A stretch of 64,000 bases of DNA. Origin: Lachnospiraceae bacterium. GTDB taxonomy: Bacteria; Bacillota; Clostridia; Lachnospirales; Lachnospiraceae. Location: NCBI GenBank assembly GCA_900769115.1, contig CAAGFJ010000062.1:9429-73428 (forward strand), given 5' to 3'. A model generated the notes under the pieces. It was not told where the DNA came from. It ran no database searches and was given only the letters and a program-made list of their open reading frames with translations. The stretch's first letter is position 1. Each line of letters opens with the position of its first letter. Shown here in pieces: positions 51,955 to 61,502 of this stretch. Position numbers and translations under genes: made by a program.

Positions 51955-52803
51955 TTATCCTCTAAGATTATTTGCCTGCTGCAACATCTCATCAGATGCC
52001 TGGATTGCCTTTGAATTCATCTCATATGCACGCTGTGCAACAATCATGTTAACCATCTCGTCTGCAACCTGTACATTCGACATCTCCAGATATCCCTGAT
52101 GCACCAGACTCGTCTTCAATCCCTGTGCGGTACTCTCCTCGATTGCATTACCTGATGCAACCGTTGCCGTATACAGATTACCACCCGCATTATATAATCC
52201 TGACGGATTGTTAAACTGGACAAGACCTATCTTCTGGTTATAAGTCTGTCCATTCACCTGTGCTGTCATCGGAATGTTCTCATCATCGGCATTCGTTACA
52301 AACAGATTCCCTTCCCGGTCGACTACATATTCCCCATTCTTATAACCTTCCGGAATATGAATCTCATTATTATACTGATCTAATACCGGATATCCCTCTG
52401 ACGTACAAAGAATCGTTCCACCGCCCTCTGCTGCCGGCTGTACAGTGAAACTGCCATCTCTGGTATACGCAATATTACCATCTGCGTCCCGCACCTTGAA
52501 GAAACCATTCCCTTCAATTGCAAGATAATTCTTATTCGTCGTCTCCTGCAAATTACCCTGTGTAAATACCGTTGTAATAGACCCCGTCCGGGTACCCAGT
52601 CCAACCTGTGCTGGAACCGGCTTGTTCTCGCCCGCATTATTCGTGGATTTCGATTGTAAATTCTGATATAGCAAAGACTTAAATTCCACAGTATCCTTCT
52701 TATATCCTGCTGTATTCACATTCGACAGATTATTCGATATCGTGTCCAGATTAGTCTGCTGTGCAACCATTCCTGACGCTGCACTCCATAACGAACGCAT
52801 CAT
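51955..52803 (-). CDS. flgG: Flagellar rod protein FlgG
   Basis: A 282-residue distal rod protein with MRSLWSAASGMVAQQTNLDT, ISNNLSNVNTAGYKKDTVEF and the C-terminal ASDEMLQQANNLRG. The central part (GTILCTSEGYPVLDQYN) is typical of FlgG/FlgF/FlgE-type proteins. In Bacillus this is flhP. It follows flgF by 17 bases. Confidence 0.93.
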   Translation of the reverse strand: MMRSLWSAASGMVAQQTNLDTISNNLSNVNTAGYKKDTVEFKSLLYQNLQSKSTNNAGENKPVPAQVGLGTRTGSITTVFTQGNLQETTNKNYLAIEGNGFFKVRDADGNIAYTRDGSFTVQPAAEGGGTILCTSEGYPVLDQYNNEIHIPEGYKNGEYVVDREGNLFVTNADDENIPMTAQVNGQTYNQKIGLVQFNNPSGLYNAGGNLYTATVASGNAIEESTAQGLKTSLVHQGYLEMSNVQVADEMVNMIVAQRAYEMNSKAIQASDEMLQQANNLRG

Positions 52804-52820
52804 ATGCTTATCCTCCTATC

Positions 52821-53606
52821 CTATACCCGTCCAATCTCCGTTGTTGCTTTCTGCAACGTAGAGTCTACGGTCTGAATCATCTTCTGCCCTGCCTCGTATG
52901 CCCTTGTAATCGTGATCATATCCACCATCTCTTCGATTACATTCGTATTCGACATCTCCAGATAACCTTGATTCACAATGGCTGTAGAAGCCTGTAAACC
53001 TGCGGCATCTGTTGCATCATACATATTCTCTCCATATAGTAATAACGCCTGTGGATTCGCAAATCCTGCAATACCAAGGGTTGCTACATTCTGACCATCC
53101 ACCGTAATATTGCCCTTCTGGTCGATTGCCACATTCTGTGCCGTCTGTGCACCCGGAATCTGGATTCTCTTTCCATTCTTATCCAACACATAATCTCCAT
53201 CCTTGGTAACAAGATAACCGTCCGTGTTCACAGTGAAAGAACCATCTCTCGTATACTTGGTACTGGTCTGTCCCTGCTTGTTTGTTGTCTGAATGGTAAA
53301 AAATCCGTCTCCACTAAGCGCAAGATCATACGTGTTACCTGTCTCCCGCAAACTTCCCTGGGACATATCATGATATGTCTCACCAATCTTCACTCCCAGA
53401 TTCATGTCACCGATCCGGTAATTCAAATGACTGTAGTTATTATTGTCATGAATCCGGAGTGCCAGTTCATCATCGAAAGATTGGGAGGTAACACCCTGTT
53501 TCTTAAATCCGGTAGTGTCAGCATTCGCCATATTATTCGATATAACATCTAACCGCTTCTGCTCATTCACCATACCGGTCCATGCCGTGTAAAGACCTCT
53601 TACCAT
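52821..53606 (-). CDS. flgF: Flagellar rod protein FlgF
   Basis: A 261-residue proximal rod protein (MVRGLYTAWTGMVNEQKRLD, VISNNMANADTTGFKKQGVT; C-terminus AYEAGQKMIQTVDSTLQKA). It corresponds to Bacillus flhO and follows the mreB-like gene by 10 bases. Both rod proteins are exported by the flagellar type III system. Confidence 0.92.
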   Translation of the reverse strand: MVRGLYTAWTGMVNEQKRLDVISNNMANADTTGFKKQGVTSQSFDDELALRIHDNNNYSHLNYRIGDMNLGVKIGETYHDMSQGSLRETGNTYDLALSGDGFFTIQTTNKQGQTSTKYTRDGSFTVNTDGYLVTKDGDYVLDKNGKRIQIPGAQTAQNVAIDQKGNITVDGQNVATLGIAGFANPQALLLYGENMYDATDAAGLQASTAIVNQGYLEMSNTNVIEEMVDMITITRAYEAGQKMIQTVDSTLQKATTEIGRV

Positions 53607-53616
53607 CTCGTCACTC

Positions 53617-54615
53617 CTATTCTTCTTCCATTGCTCCGCTTAGGAACTCAATATACTTGCCGGTGCCAATTGCCACACATGTCATTGGATCTTCCGCTGT
53701 CATGGTTGTAATACCGGTCTCTTCCTCAATCAATTCCTCCAGACCATGAAGCATCGCACCACCACCCGTGAGTACAATACCGCGGTCTGCAATATCTGCT
53801 GCTAACTCCGGCGGTGTCTTCTCTAATACGGAATGTACCGCCTCTATAATCTGCTCTGTCACCTCTTCCAACGCTTCTACGGTCTCTTCCGATGTCACAG
53901 TTACCGTTCTTGGAAGTCCGGTTACTAAGTTACGGCCACGAATATCCAATGTCAGATTCTCCGGTCTTCGGTAACAGGTTCCGATCTTAATCTTGATCTC
54001 CTCTGCCGTACGCTCCCCGATCAACAGATTATGCTTCTTACGCATATACCGGACGATTGCCTCATCAAAGTCATCTCCTGCTGTCTTAATCGATGTGCTG
54101 ACAACCGTACCTCCCAAAGAGATCACCGCAATATCCGCTGTACCACCACCAATATCTACGATCATGTTGCCACATGGTCTTGCAATATCAATTCCTGCTC
54201 CAATGGCTGCGGCTACCGGCTCCTCAATAATCGACACATCTCTTGCACCTGCCTGATAGGTTGCATCTTCTACCGCCTTCTTCTCTACCTCTGTTACCCC
54301 ACTTGGTACACAGACCGAGATTCTGGGTCTTCTACCAAAGAAGCTCTTGCCGACTGCCTTCTGGATAAAGTACTTCAGCATCTTCTCTGTGATCCGGTAA
54401 TCCGATATGACACCCTGCCGTAACGGTCTGACTGCCACGATATTCCCTGGTGTCCTTCCTAACATCAAACGTGCCTCTTCTCCAATCGCCTTGATCCGGT
54501 TCGTATCCCGGTCAAATGCAACCACAGACGGCTCCTTCAGTACGACTCCTTTTCCTTTCACATATACGAGGATACTGGCTGTACCCAAATCAATTCCGAT
54601 ATCTGAACTTGCCAT
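53617..54615 (-). CDS. mbl: MreB/Mbl-type actin-like protein
   Basis: A 332-residue actin-fold ATPase. The phosphate loops are IGIDLGTASILVYVKGKG and MIVDIGGGTADIAVIS, and the adenosine motif is LTGGGAMLHGLEELIEEET. It polymerises under the membrane and directs lateral wall synthesis. Its position before flgF and flgG, as in Bacillus mbl-flhO-flhP, favours Mbl over MreB. GGGGC precedes the start. Confidence 0.92.
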   Translation of the reverse strand: MASSDIGIDLGTASILVYVKGKGVVLKEPSVVAFDRDTNRIKAIGEEARLMLGRTPGNIVAVRPLRQGVISDYRITEKMLKYFIQKAVGKSFFGRRPRISVCVPSGVTEVEKKAVEDATYQAGARDVSIIEEPVAAAIGAGIDIARPCGNMIVDIGGGTADIAVISLGGTVVSTSIKTAGDDFDEAIVRYMRKKHNLLIGERTAEEIKIKIGTCYRRPENLTLDIRGRNLVTGLPRTVTVTSEETVEALEEVTEQIIEAVHSVLEKTPPELAADIADRGIVLTGGGAMLHGLEELIEEETGITTMTAEDPMTCVAIGTGKYIEFLSGAMEEE

Positions 54616-54676
54616 GTTCGTGCCCCTTTCCTATATATATCGCCAAAAATCAAGTAATTCTTAAGATTCAGGGATA

Positions 54677-57175
54677 CTATTTCTTTTTATTTTTCTTCAA
54701 GATATAAATACTGCAGTCCATACGCTCCGAAAGATCCATGTGTATCTCTACAATATTCATGATCTGATCTAACTCTTTTAAATAGCTTTGCCATTTTGTG
54801 ACCTTTTTATTAGCGATGAAACGCTTACGCACACCCTGCATGTTGCGATACTGCTCCAGCTTGTCATTCACTACCTCACCAGCCGCCATACCAACGACAC
54901 TGTAACCAAACAACTTATCCATTGCCTTATTCGCAAATATGATATCGCCCGTCCGGTTGTCCTTCACAAATACAGCATCCCGGACATGATCGTATGCATC
55001 CAGCAAACCTTCCTTCAGGATATCCATCTTAGAAGACTTATTCTTGCCAAATATGATATTGCCAAATATCTCCGTCACAGATAAAATGAATTGCTTATCT
55101 TTATGATCAAAGGTATGCCCTTTGTCCTTATCCGCAAAGACAACATATCCGTCAATATCACCCGACATCTCAACCGCCTGGAACAAAATACTTCCCATAT
55201 CTGTCTGTCGAACGATCTCGCTTAAAAACGGATTCGAACTCGTATGATCAGCCGTCACAACTTTATCATCCTTTAACAAATTGTGCAAGACCTTATACTC
55301 AGAAACAGTCATGCCCATCACATCAAAAAATGCCGGATTATCACTTGTCAGATCCCATGAGAAGTATTTTTCCACCTTCTTAGTTTCTTTATTCTCAATA
55401 TAAATGCCAATATCTGAAATATTCAGGTACAGTGCGGCTTTCTGACAGATCTCACCAAGTCCCGCTTCTCCCTGCTGCACCATAATATCGATCATATCCT
55501 GCAAAACATGCCGTTCCTGTTGTTCTTTGTGTAACTGGATCTCGGTTAATTTGCGAAGTCTTGTCTCCGTGGTAACTGCTTCTTCCGCATAGAAACACTT
55601 TGCAATCGCATTGGCAAGCTGCCACTGCTGTTCAATGACAGAACCAATCTCTACTTCTCCATCCTTTGAGAAGCTCGTCAGCACCCAGTATGCCATAACC
55701 TGATCCTGAATCATCAACGGTGCAAACACCATATGTACATTCATCCGGTTCATTGAAAGACTTGCACTTTGTGGCAACAGTTCTTCCTTTGCCTTACCGG
55801 ACAACCGGACAAATTCTTCCTTCAACTGTGGACGTTCAAACAGATCATAGAACTGTCCAATATCCTTACCCGGACCTGCCGGCGTGGTAACAAGTGCGCC
55901 ATCTGCATCCACAACTACGCTGTAATAGGATGCATTCTGACTTAATGTCTGTGCCATCAGTTCAAACTGTGCCAGCATCTCCTTGTCTAACCGGGTTGCA
56001 TCTATACCACTAAACACAGGCTTGCTGACAACCTCTGTTGCAGCCAGTTCATTCTCTGCCGTTGCCGCAAGCTCCTGCTCCATATTCTTCTGTTCCGTTA
56101 CATCCGTCAGCAGGAAGCACACATCCGCCTCCCCATCTGAGATCCGGTTAATCGTTACCACATTCTCAACCCAGATCTGCCTGCCATCATCCCTCACCAT
56201 CCGGTAAGTGTGCAGATAGTCCGTCACGCCATTGGCTACCGCCTGATAGATGGAATCAATCACACCATCCCGGTCATCCGGATGGATATAATCCTCTGTC
56301 AGCTTGTAACCCTTACGCAGCGCTTCTACATTCATGCCAACCATGCCTGCATTCGGCGAAATATACTTCAGTGTACGTTTGCCCGCATGATAAGACTTAA
56401 CCAATACCACACTCTTCATCTTGGTCACGGCATTACTTAAGTATGCATTCTCACTATTACGCCGCAGTTCTTCCCGCATATCCATCATCAAAATCTCGAA
56501 ATCTGTCAGCATACCATCTTCATTATAAATGTAATGAATCTGTAACCGCACCGGAATCAGATCCCGTTCCTCCGTAAAGATCCGGCATTCCAGAGTTCCC
56601 TCGTCAATATGTTTCTTCGCTGCATATGCGATCGCCTCAGATACCTTCTCATAATCCTCCGGGCATAGAATATCCTTCACGTCAACCACATTATCGTAAA
56701 ATTGTCCTCTCGTATATCCATATTTGCGGATATTCCTGGATACATATTCTATCTTATATTCACCGTCACTATGAGCCATATGGAACGCGACAATCCCCGC
56801 ATGATTCACAATCCGCTCCAGTGTAAAGCTGCCAATATTCAGATCTGCCCGACGTTCAAATAATACGGTATAGATCAACTGCTCATTGACCGTTGCTTCA
56901 TTCACCAGACCGCATACCAACTGTTCCTCTCCGTCCACAACCATCCGGATACGGTGCCACATCAAACTCTTCTTATCGTGCAGCATCTCCCAGAAATTGA
57001 GCTTGGTCAGGGATCTGCCCGGCTCAATATGAATATTCTTCACATGCTCCCCGATCAGTTCCTTTGCTTCATCATTGATCTCCAATACGTTGCCCGACTC
57101 CGCTTCAAATATTACCATCGGATATTCCAGATGTCCGGCAAATTCCTTAAAACTTTCAATTCGTTTTGTATCCAT
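54677..57175 (-). CDS. PAS/GAF sensor protein without output domain
   Basis: An 832-residue cytoplasmic protein. Several PAS domains are visible: ~10-85 (YPMVIFEAESGNVLEINDEA), ~130-230 (VAFHMAHSDGEYKIEYVS), ~250-350 (PNAGMVGMNVEALRKGYKLT, DGRQIWVENVVTINRISDGE) and at the C-terminus (DAVFVKDNRTGDIIFANKAM). Between them is a PocR-like or GAF-like region and a GAF domain (IYIENKETKKVEKYFSWDL). There is no GGDEF, EAL, kinase or receiver domain. It may act by protein-protein contact. GGAGG precedes the ATG. Confidence 0.8.
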   Translation of the reverse strand: MDTKRIESFKEFAGHLEYPMVIFEAESGNVLEINDEAKELIGEHVKNIHIEPGRSLTKLNFWEMLHDKKSLMWHRIRMVVDGEEQLVCGLVNEATVNEQLIYTVLFERRADLNIGSFTLERIVNHAGIVAFHMAHSDGEYKIEYVSRNIRKYGYTRGQFYDNVVDVKDILCPEDYEKVSEAIAYAAKKHIDEGTLECRIFTEERDLIPVRLQIHYIYNEDGMLTDFEILMMDMREELRRNSENAYLSNAVTKMKSVVLVKSYHAGKRTLKYISPNAGMVGMNVEALRKGYKLTEDYIHPDDRDGVIDSIYQAVANGVTDYLHTYRMVRDDGRQIWVENVVTINRISDGEADVCFLLTDVTEQKNMEQELAATAENELAATEVVSKPVFSGIDATRLDKEMLAQFELMAQTLSQNASYYSVVVDADGALVTTPAGPGKDIGQFYDLFERPQLKEEFVRLSGKAKEELLPQSASLSMNRMNVHMVFAPLMIQDQVMAYWVLTSFSKDGEVEIGSVIEQQWQLANAIAKCFYAEEAVTTETRLRKLTEIQLHKEQQERHVLQDMIDIMVQQGEAGLGEICQKAALYLNISDIGIYIENKETKKVEKYFSWDLTSDNPAFFDVMGMTVSEYKVLHNLLKDDKVVTADHTSSNPFLSEIVRQTDMGSILFQAVEMSGDIDGYVVFADKDKGHTFDHKDKQFILSVTEIFGNIIFGKNKSSKMDILKEGLLDAYDHVRDAVFVKDNRTGDIIFANKAMDKLFGYSVVGMAAGEVVNDKLEQYRNMQGVRKRFIANKKVTKWQSYLKELDQIMNIVEIHMDLSERMDCSIYILKKNKKK

Positions 57176-57201
57176 AAGTCACTCCTCCAAGGGGCACTTA
57201 T

Positions 57202-58122
57202 CTACCCCTCAAACTTAATCTGCGGTATCTCCTGTGTGTCCGCATCCGTTAATGCCGGACGTTCCTTTGTTGTTATTCCCCCAAATGCCTTGTCTGTAAT
57301 TACCTTTGTCTCGTTACAAGCCTTCACAACACCTTCGACTGATTCCATCAGACTTGCCATATATGTGCTGACGCTCTCACATTCCCTGCGCATTGAACCA
57401 CGGATGGAAGCCACCTTGTCTCTTGCCTCAGAAAGAATCTTATCCTTCTCAGCCTGTGCCTCCTCAACCATCTTCTGGCACTCTGCATTCTTCTTTGCAG
57501 TTGCCTGCTTATATTCCTCCTCTGCGCGGACATGCAACTTCTCCCGTTCTTCCTCTGCCCGGCGCAGAATGTTCGCACTCTGTTTCTCCGAATCCTCGAT
57601 CAGATTCTTGCTCTTCTTCTCTGCCTCTGTCACCATATAATTGCTCTGACTCTTTGCATTCACAAGCAGAGTATCACTCTCTTCCTTGGCATTGACTAAC
57701 ATCTCCTTGCTGCTTGTCTCTGCCTCTTCTAACATCTTCCTGCTCTTGGCTTCTGCATCCTTAAGCATCGCATCACAACGCTCATTCGTCTCTACTAATG
57801 TCTTCGAGATGATCTCTAACTTGTCCGAATATCCCTTAGAGGATTCCTCCTGCTCTGCCAACTTACGGTTAGCTTTCTCTAATTCCTTCTGTAAGGATTC
57901 GTTATATTTTTGCATATTCTCAATTGCCTGATTCGATTCAGAACTGATACTATCCTTCACAAGCTGTAAGCTCTTCACGGTCTCGCTCAACTTGCTGATC
58001 GTCTGCTTCAGATCTGCGATGTCCTGCATATGCGTCTTATTCAGCTCGTCGATATACTCATCCACAGCAGTCTTGTCATATCCACCAAATGAAACTGTCT
58101 TAAATCTCTCATCCCTTGCCAT
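57202..58122 (-). CDS. DivIVA-like coiled-coil protein
   Basis: A 306-residue protein starting at ATG 58122 behind AAGGAG. The N-terminus (ARDERFKTVSFGGYDKTAVD) is the DivIVA/GpsB lipid-binding motif, followed by a long charged coiled coil rich in Glu, Lys, Ala and Ser from ~35 to ~250. Such proteins collect at curved membranes at septa or poles. The locus beside mbl and flagellar genes fits a role in positioning, but partners are not known. Confidence 0.85.
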   Translation of the reverse strand: MARDERFKTVSFGGYDKTAVDEYIDELNKTHMQDIADLKQTISKLSETVKSLQLVKDSISSESNQAIENMQKYNESLQKELEKANRKLAEQEESSKGYSDKLEIISKTLVETNERCDAMLKDAEAKSRKMLEEAETSSKEMLVNAKEESDTLLVNAKSQSNYMVTEAEKKSKNLIEDSEKQSANILRRAEEEREKLHVRAEEEYKQATAKKNAECQKMVEEAQAEKDKILSEARDKVASIRGSMRRECESVSTYMASLMESVEGVVKACNETKVITDKAFGGITTKERPALTDADTQEIPQIKFEG

Positions 58123-58312
58123 TATATATTCTCCTTTCGCACTCCCGCTATACACCAAAGCCGGCATTGTATATAATTTTCGATAGATAATTATATTATA
58201 CCAATTATCTACAGGAATTGCCACATTATTTTCGTAAATGTTTCGTGTTCTGACATCACGCACGCAGCATTCACTATACTGCCTTCTTACCATATTGTTG
58301 CAGTTTCTCTAC

Positions 58313-58341
58313 TTGCAAGATAAAATGCTGTCTGCTATACT
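58313..58341 (+). promoter_or_regulatory. Sigma-A promoter of the TraX-like gene
   Basis: TTGCAA (58313-58318), 17 bases, TATACT (58336-58341); the gene starts 60 bases further on. Confidence 0.65.
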
Positions 58342-58401
58342 CTAGGAAAGTTATAGGACAAGTAGACGATACATGCTTGTAAGGGAAAGAGGGTTCCATT
58401 A

Positions 58402-59073
58402 ATGGATTTTGAATTAACGCAACAGAAACAGACCGGATTTTTAGATAGTTTTACTTTGAAAATGATCGCGATCATCACAATGGTGATCGATCATGTAGGA
58501 TATATATTTTTTCCAGAAAATATAACATTTCGTGCCATTGGGCGAATTGCATTTCCGATCTTCTGCTTTCTGATCGTAGAGGGATTCCATCACACCAGAA
58601 ATCATACAAATTACCTGATACGGCTTTGTATATTTGCCATCATTTCAGAGATTCCATTTGATCTTGCATTCTTCGGTACTCTTATGGACTGGGGACATCA
58701 GAATGTATTTCTTACATTAGCATTCGGTCTTGCCGCAATTTTTTGTTTAGAAGAAATGAACACAAAAAGAATCTATGCGATTCCTTTTGTGCTCATATTT
58801 GCAGCATCTTACTTCGTACACTGCGATTATGGAATTGGTGGCGTCCTGTTAATCTGTATGTTCTATCTGACCAGAGAAACCCCTTGGATGCGGCTTATCT
58901 TAACCGCTCTCATTCTCTATGTCTTCTTTGGTGCATTCGAGCTATACGGCTTAATTGCCATGGTATTCATTGCCTTCTATAACGGCAGACGTGGTCCACA
59001 GGTGAAGATGTTATTCTACTGGTTCTATCCGGTACATCTGCTTGTGTTGTATGCGATTGCGCATTATCTATGA
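58402..59073 (+). CDS. TraX-family membrane protein
   Basis: A 223-residue protein with about seven hydrophobic segments. It carries the TraX signatures FTLKMIAIITMVIDHVGYIF and RIAFPIFCFLIVEGFHHTRN, and PVHLLVLYAIAHYL at the end. TraX proteins are predicted acyltransferases; in F plasmids TraX acetylates pilin, while chromosomal copies in Firmicutes are of unknown function. It is the only plus-strand gene of the window, and converges on the lipoprotein gene with 6 bases between stop codons. Confidence 0.88.
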   Translation: MDFELTQQKQTGFLDSFTLKMIAIITMVIDHVGYIFFPENITFRAIGRIAFPIFCFLIVEGFHHTRNHTNYLIRLCIFAIISEIPFDLAFFGTLMDWGHQNVFLTLAFGLAAIFCLEEMNTKRIYAIPFVLIFAASYFVHCDYGIGGVLLICMFYLTRETPWMRLILTALILYVFFGAFELYGLIAMVFIAFYNGRRGPQVKMLFYWFYPVHLLVLYAIAHYL

Positions 59074-59079
59074 CAAGTA

Positions 59080-59187
59080 TCACTTCTTCTCGTTCATATA
59101 GGTGGTCACTCTCGCCTGAATGATCTTGGCTGTCTCTTCTTCACTCCGCTGTCCGGCAAAGCAGGCTTTGGCCTCTTCCTCCACAAT
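59080..59187. repeat. Near-identical 3' end shared by the two lipoprotein genes (copy A)
   Basis: These ~108 bases match 61395-61502 with only a handful of changes, while the rest of the two genes differs clearly. They encode the common C-terminus ending ARVTTYMNEKK. This suggests gene conversion. Confidence 0.7.
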
Positions 59188-61287
59188 GTGATAGAGCGAA
59201 CCATCTCGCCACTCTACCCGGTTCGTCTGATTCACAAGATCTTCAAATTGTTGAATCACTTCTTTCGAAGGTCGAACATACTCCCATGAGACATATCCAT
59301 CCGTTCCGCTACCACTCATCTCATTGTCTGGATCTAGATATTGCTCAATCTGGCTTTGAAACGAGTCCTTACGAATCGGCGTCATTGCCGCATAATCCGG
59401 ATCTAACACATTACGAACAAACTGCCATGCTCCCTCTTTCACCTTGGAAGCCGAAGAGATGGCATAGACATCCTGAAATGTGAAGCAGGAGCCTTGTCCC
59501 TTCTCATTCGGCATTCCGATCACAGTAACATCTTCCGTGCCATATATCCTCTGTGCCTCCTGGATTGCATAGATATCCATGTAACCAGATGTATTAAATA
59601 ACACCTCACGATTTTGGAACATTTCTGCTTGATCCTCCTCACTGCCTGCCGTTGTATTCTCATCTGACCTGCCTCTTTCATTGGCGAGTCTCAACATAGC
59701 AATGAATTCTTCACTGTCAAAATGACATTCCCCATGCTCCCAGTCTACAAAACTTGCCAGATTATTCGAAGTAAGGCAATATAATATCGAATTCTTATCG
59801 TCAAACCAGAATAATGCTGCGTCCGGATAGCGATCGGCAACCTCTGTCATGTCCTGAATTGTCCAACTGTTCTTATGCTGCCCAACATATTCCGTTGGAA
59901 CGATCATGCTATTCACAAAAAATTCGCCAGACAGATAATACAATCCCCCATTTACCTCCATCGCATTCCGCACAGAGTCGATCATATCTTCCCTGTTATA
60001 CTCGGAATCCGCATCCAGATAGGAATACAGATCCTCTAACATTCCCATACTGATATATTCCTCAATTGGAGAATTATCGTCTAATATCAGAACATCCGGG
60101 ATCTCACCTGCCGCAACATCTAAGTTGAACTGTTCTATCGCATTATCTGATGAATAACTCTTTAACTCCACCTGATATTCCGGATTCGACTTGTTAAATG
60201 CTGCAACCATATCCACAATACTTGTAATGCCATCTATATATAATCCGCCAACCGTTATCGTCTGTTTCTCCTTGATCTCGGATGGTTGCAATCTCCGATA
60301 GGATGCTAGTGTCTCAATCCCGGATTCCACGTATATTCCCATTGCCTGCTCGGCAGACACCGGAACCACATACAGCGACTCTGTCATCTCCATTGCCGAT
60401 GCCGTATAATCTAATAAAGGAATGCTCTGTTTGCTATTGCGATCATATCCATATAATCGTGACGCTCCACGCAGATAGAAGTCATATGTGTCGTCTCCAC
60501 CACACAGTGCATTCTCAGACGTTACTCCCACTGTAGAAGAATCTAACACCATCTGTTGTGACAGAGAACCATCCTTCTCATTCAATGCATGGGCTACCAC
60601 ACCCTCTTCTTCGTTCACTGCCACAACCGGTTCTCCTTCTGTGTTAATTGCACAACCGCAGATCTCCCCTTTGGCATCTACTTTGGCAATCTTGTTGCCC
60701 TGTGCACCCACAATCGTTAACTTTGGAATGGATAAGATCATATAATTGCCCTGCTTACTCCGGCATATACTATTCAGTGTCGCATCCTCTACAAAATAAT
60801 CCGTCACATCGATGCGATTCGTCTCATTGCCATCCAAATCCCTCTCTACAATCTCTTTCTTTTGGGAATGATCCGTGTTTACCCAATAAGTAATCTTTCC
60901 CTTGGCAATCTCAATGATACCCCCAACAATATCCTCCCCTTCCTTCTCTTCCAATTCCAGAAGACATTCTGCTTTCTTATATGTATCTTCTAATTGATAC
61001 AACCGGAATACCGGTATCTCACCACGAAAATCCTCTGTCTGAACATAGACCGTTCCATTCTGCTTATACACGCGGGTGGGATTGCCCTGCATATCCGGTA
61101 TACGAACCTTGCTATACGCATACGTAATGTCCTTCGTTTCAATCTCTTGTGTATTCTTGGTCTTCGTTGTGCCTCGACATGCAACAAGCCCCATTGCCAA
61201 CATACATGCACTAGCAATAACAAGCCCTGTCCTCATAATCTCACGCACTTTCTGTTTCCAATGTAGGTTCTTTTCCTTGTGATCCAT
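59080..61287 (-). CDS. Solute-binding-type lipoprotein with N-terminal propeller-like region
   Basis: A 735-residue secreted lipoprotein: a basic N-terminus, hydrophobic segment LVIASACMLAMGLVAC with Cys as the lipidated residue. The first ~330 residues have repeated strand-rich segments (GNKIAKVDAKGEICGCAINT, HALNEKDGSLSQQMV) that look like a beta-propeller. From ~345 follows a family-1 solute-binding domain (VGGLYIDGITSIVDMVAAFN, GEIPDVLILDDNSPIEEYIS). No permease genes are adjacent. It is a paralogue of the upstream lipoprotein, and the last ~36 residues are practically identical. Confidence 0.85.
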   Translation of the reverse strand: MDHKEKNLHWKQKVREIMRTGLVIASACMLAMGLVACRGTTKTKNTQEIETKDITYAYSKVRIPDMQGNPTRVYKQNGTVYVQTEDFRGEIPVFRLYQLEDTYKKAECLLELEEKEGEDIVGGIIEIAKGKITYWVNTDHSQKKEIVERDLDGNETNRIDVTDYFVEDATLNSICRSKQGNYMILSIPKLTIVGAQGNKIAKVDAKGEICGCAINTEGEPVVAVNEEEGVVAHALNEKDGSLSQQMVLDSSTVGVTSENALCGGDDTYDFYLRGASRLYGYDRNSKQSIPLLDYTASAMEMTESLYVVPVSAEQAMGIYVESGIETLASYRRLQPSEIKEKQTITVGGLYIDGITSIVDMVAAFNKSNPEYQVELKSYSSDNAIEQFNLDVAAGEIPDVLILDDNSPIEEYISMGMLEDLYSYLDADSEYNREDMIDSVRNAMEVNGGLYYLSGEFFVNSMIVPTEYVGQHKNSWTIQDMTEVADRYPDAALFWFDDKNSILYCLTSNNLASFVDWEHGECHFDSEEFIAMLRLANERGRSDENTTAGSEEDQAEMFQNREVLFNTSGYMDIYAIQEAQRIYGTEDVTVIGMPNEKGQGSCFTFQDVYAISSASKVKEGAWQFVRNVLDPDYAAMTPIRKDSFQSQIEQYLDPDNEMSGSGTDGYVSWEYVRPSKEVIQQFEDLVNQTNRVEWRDGSLYHIVEEEAKACFAGQRSEEETAKIIQARVTTYMNEKK

Positions 61288-61394
61288 CCTATCCTGTACC
61301 TCCCATACGTCTTACAATATACTTTCCGTATATTTTTCTATATTTGCATCCTCTTATCTGGTACTATGCAGAAATTCATGTGTTTCTTACACTT

Positions 61395-61502
61395 TTATTT
61401 CTTCTCATTCATATAGGTGGTCACTCTCGCCTGAATGATCTTGGCTGTCTCTTCTTCACTCCGTTGTCCGGCAAAGCAGGCTTTGGCCTCTTCTTCCACA
61501 AT
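61395..61502. repeat. Near-identical 3' end shared by the two lipoprotein genes (copy B)
   Basis: Counterpart of 59080-59187. Confidence 0.7.

Noticed and set aside
54625..54665. Sigma-28 promoter before mbl
   Set aside because: The sequence GGCGATAT resembles the -10 box, but it departs from the core CCGAT and the -35 spacing is off by one.
56954..57640. 228-codon plus-strand open frame opposite the PAS and DivIVA-like genes
   Set aside because: It has no ribosome site, crosses two well-supported minus-strand genes and reads as the antisense of the charged coiled coil.
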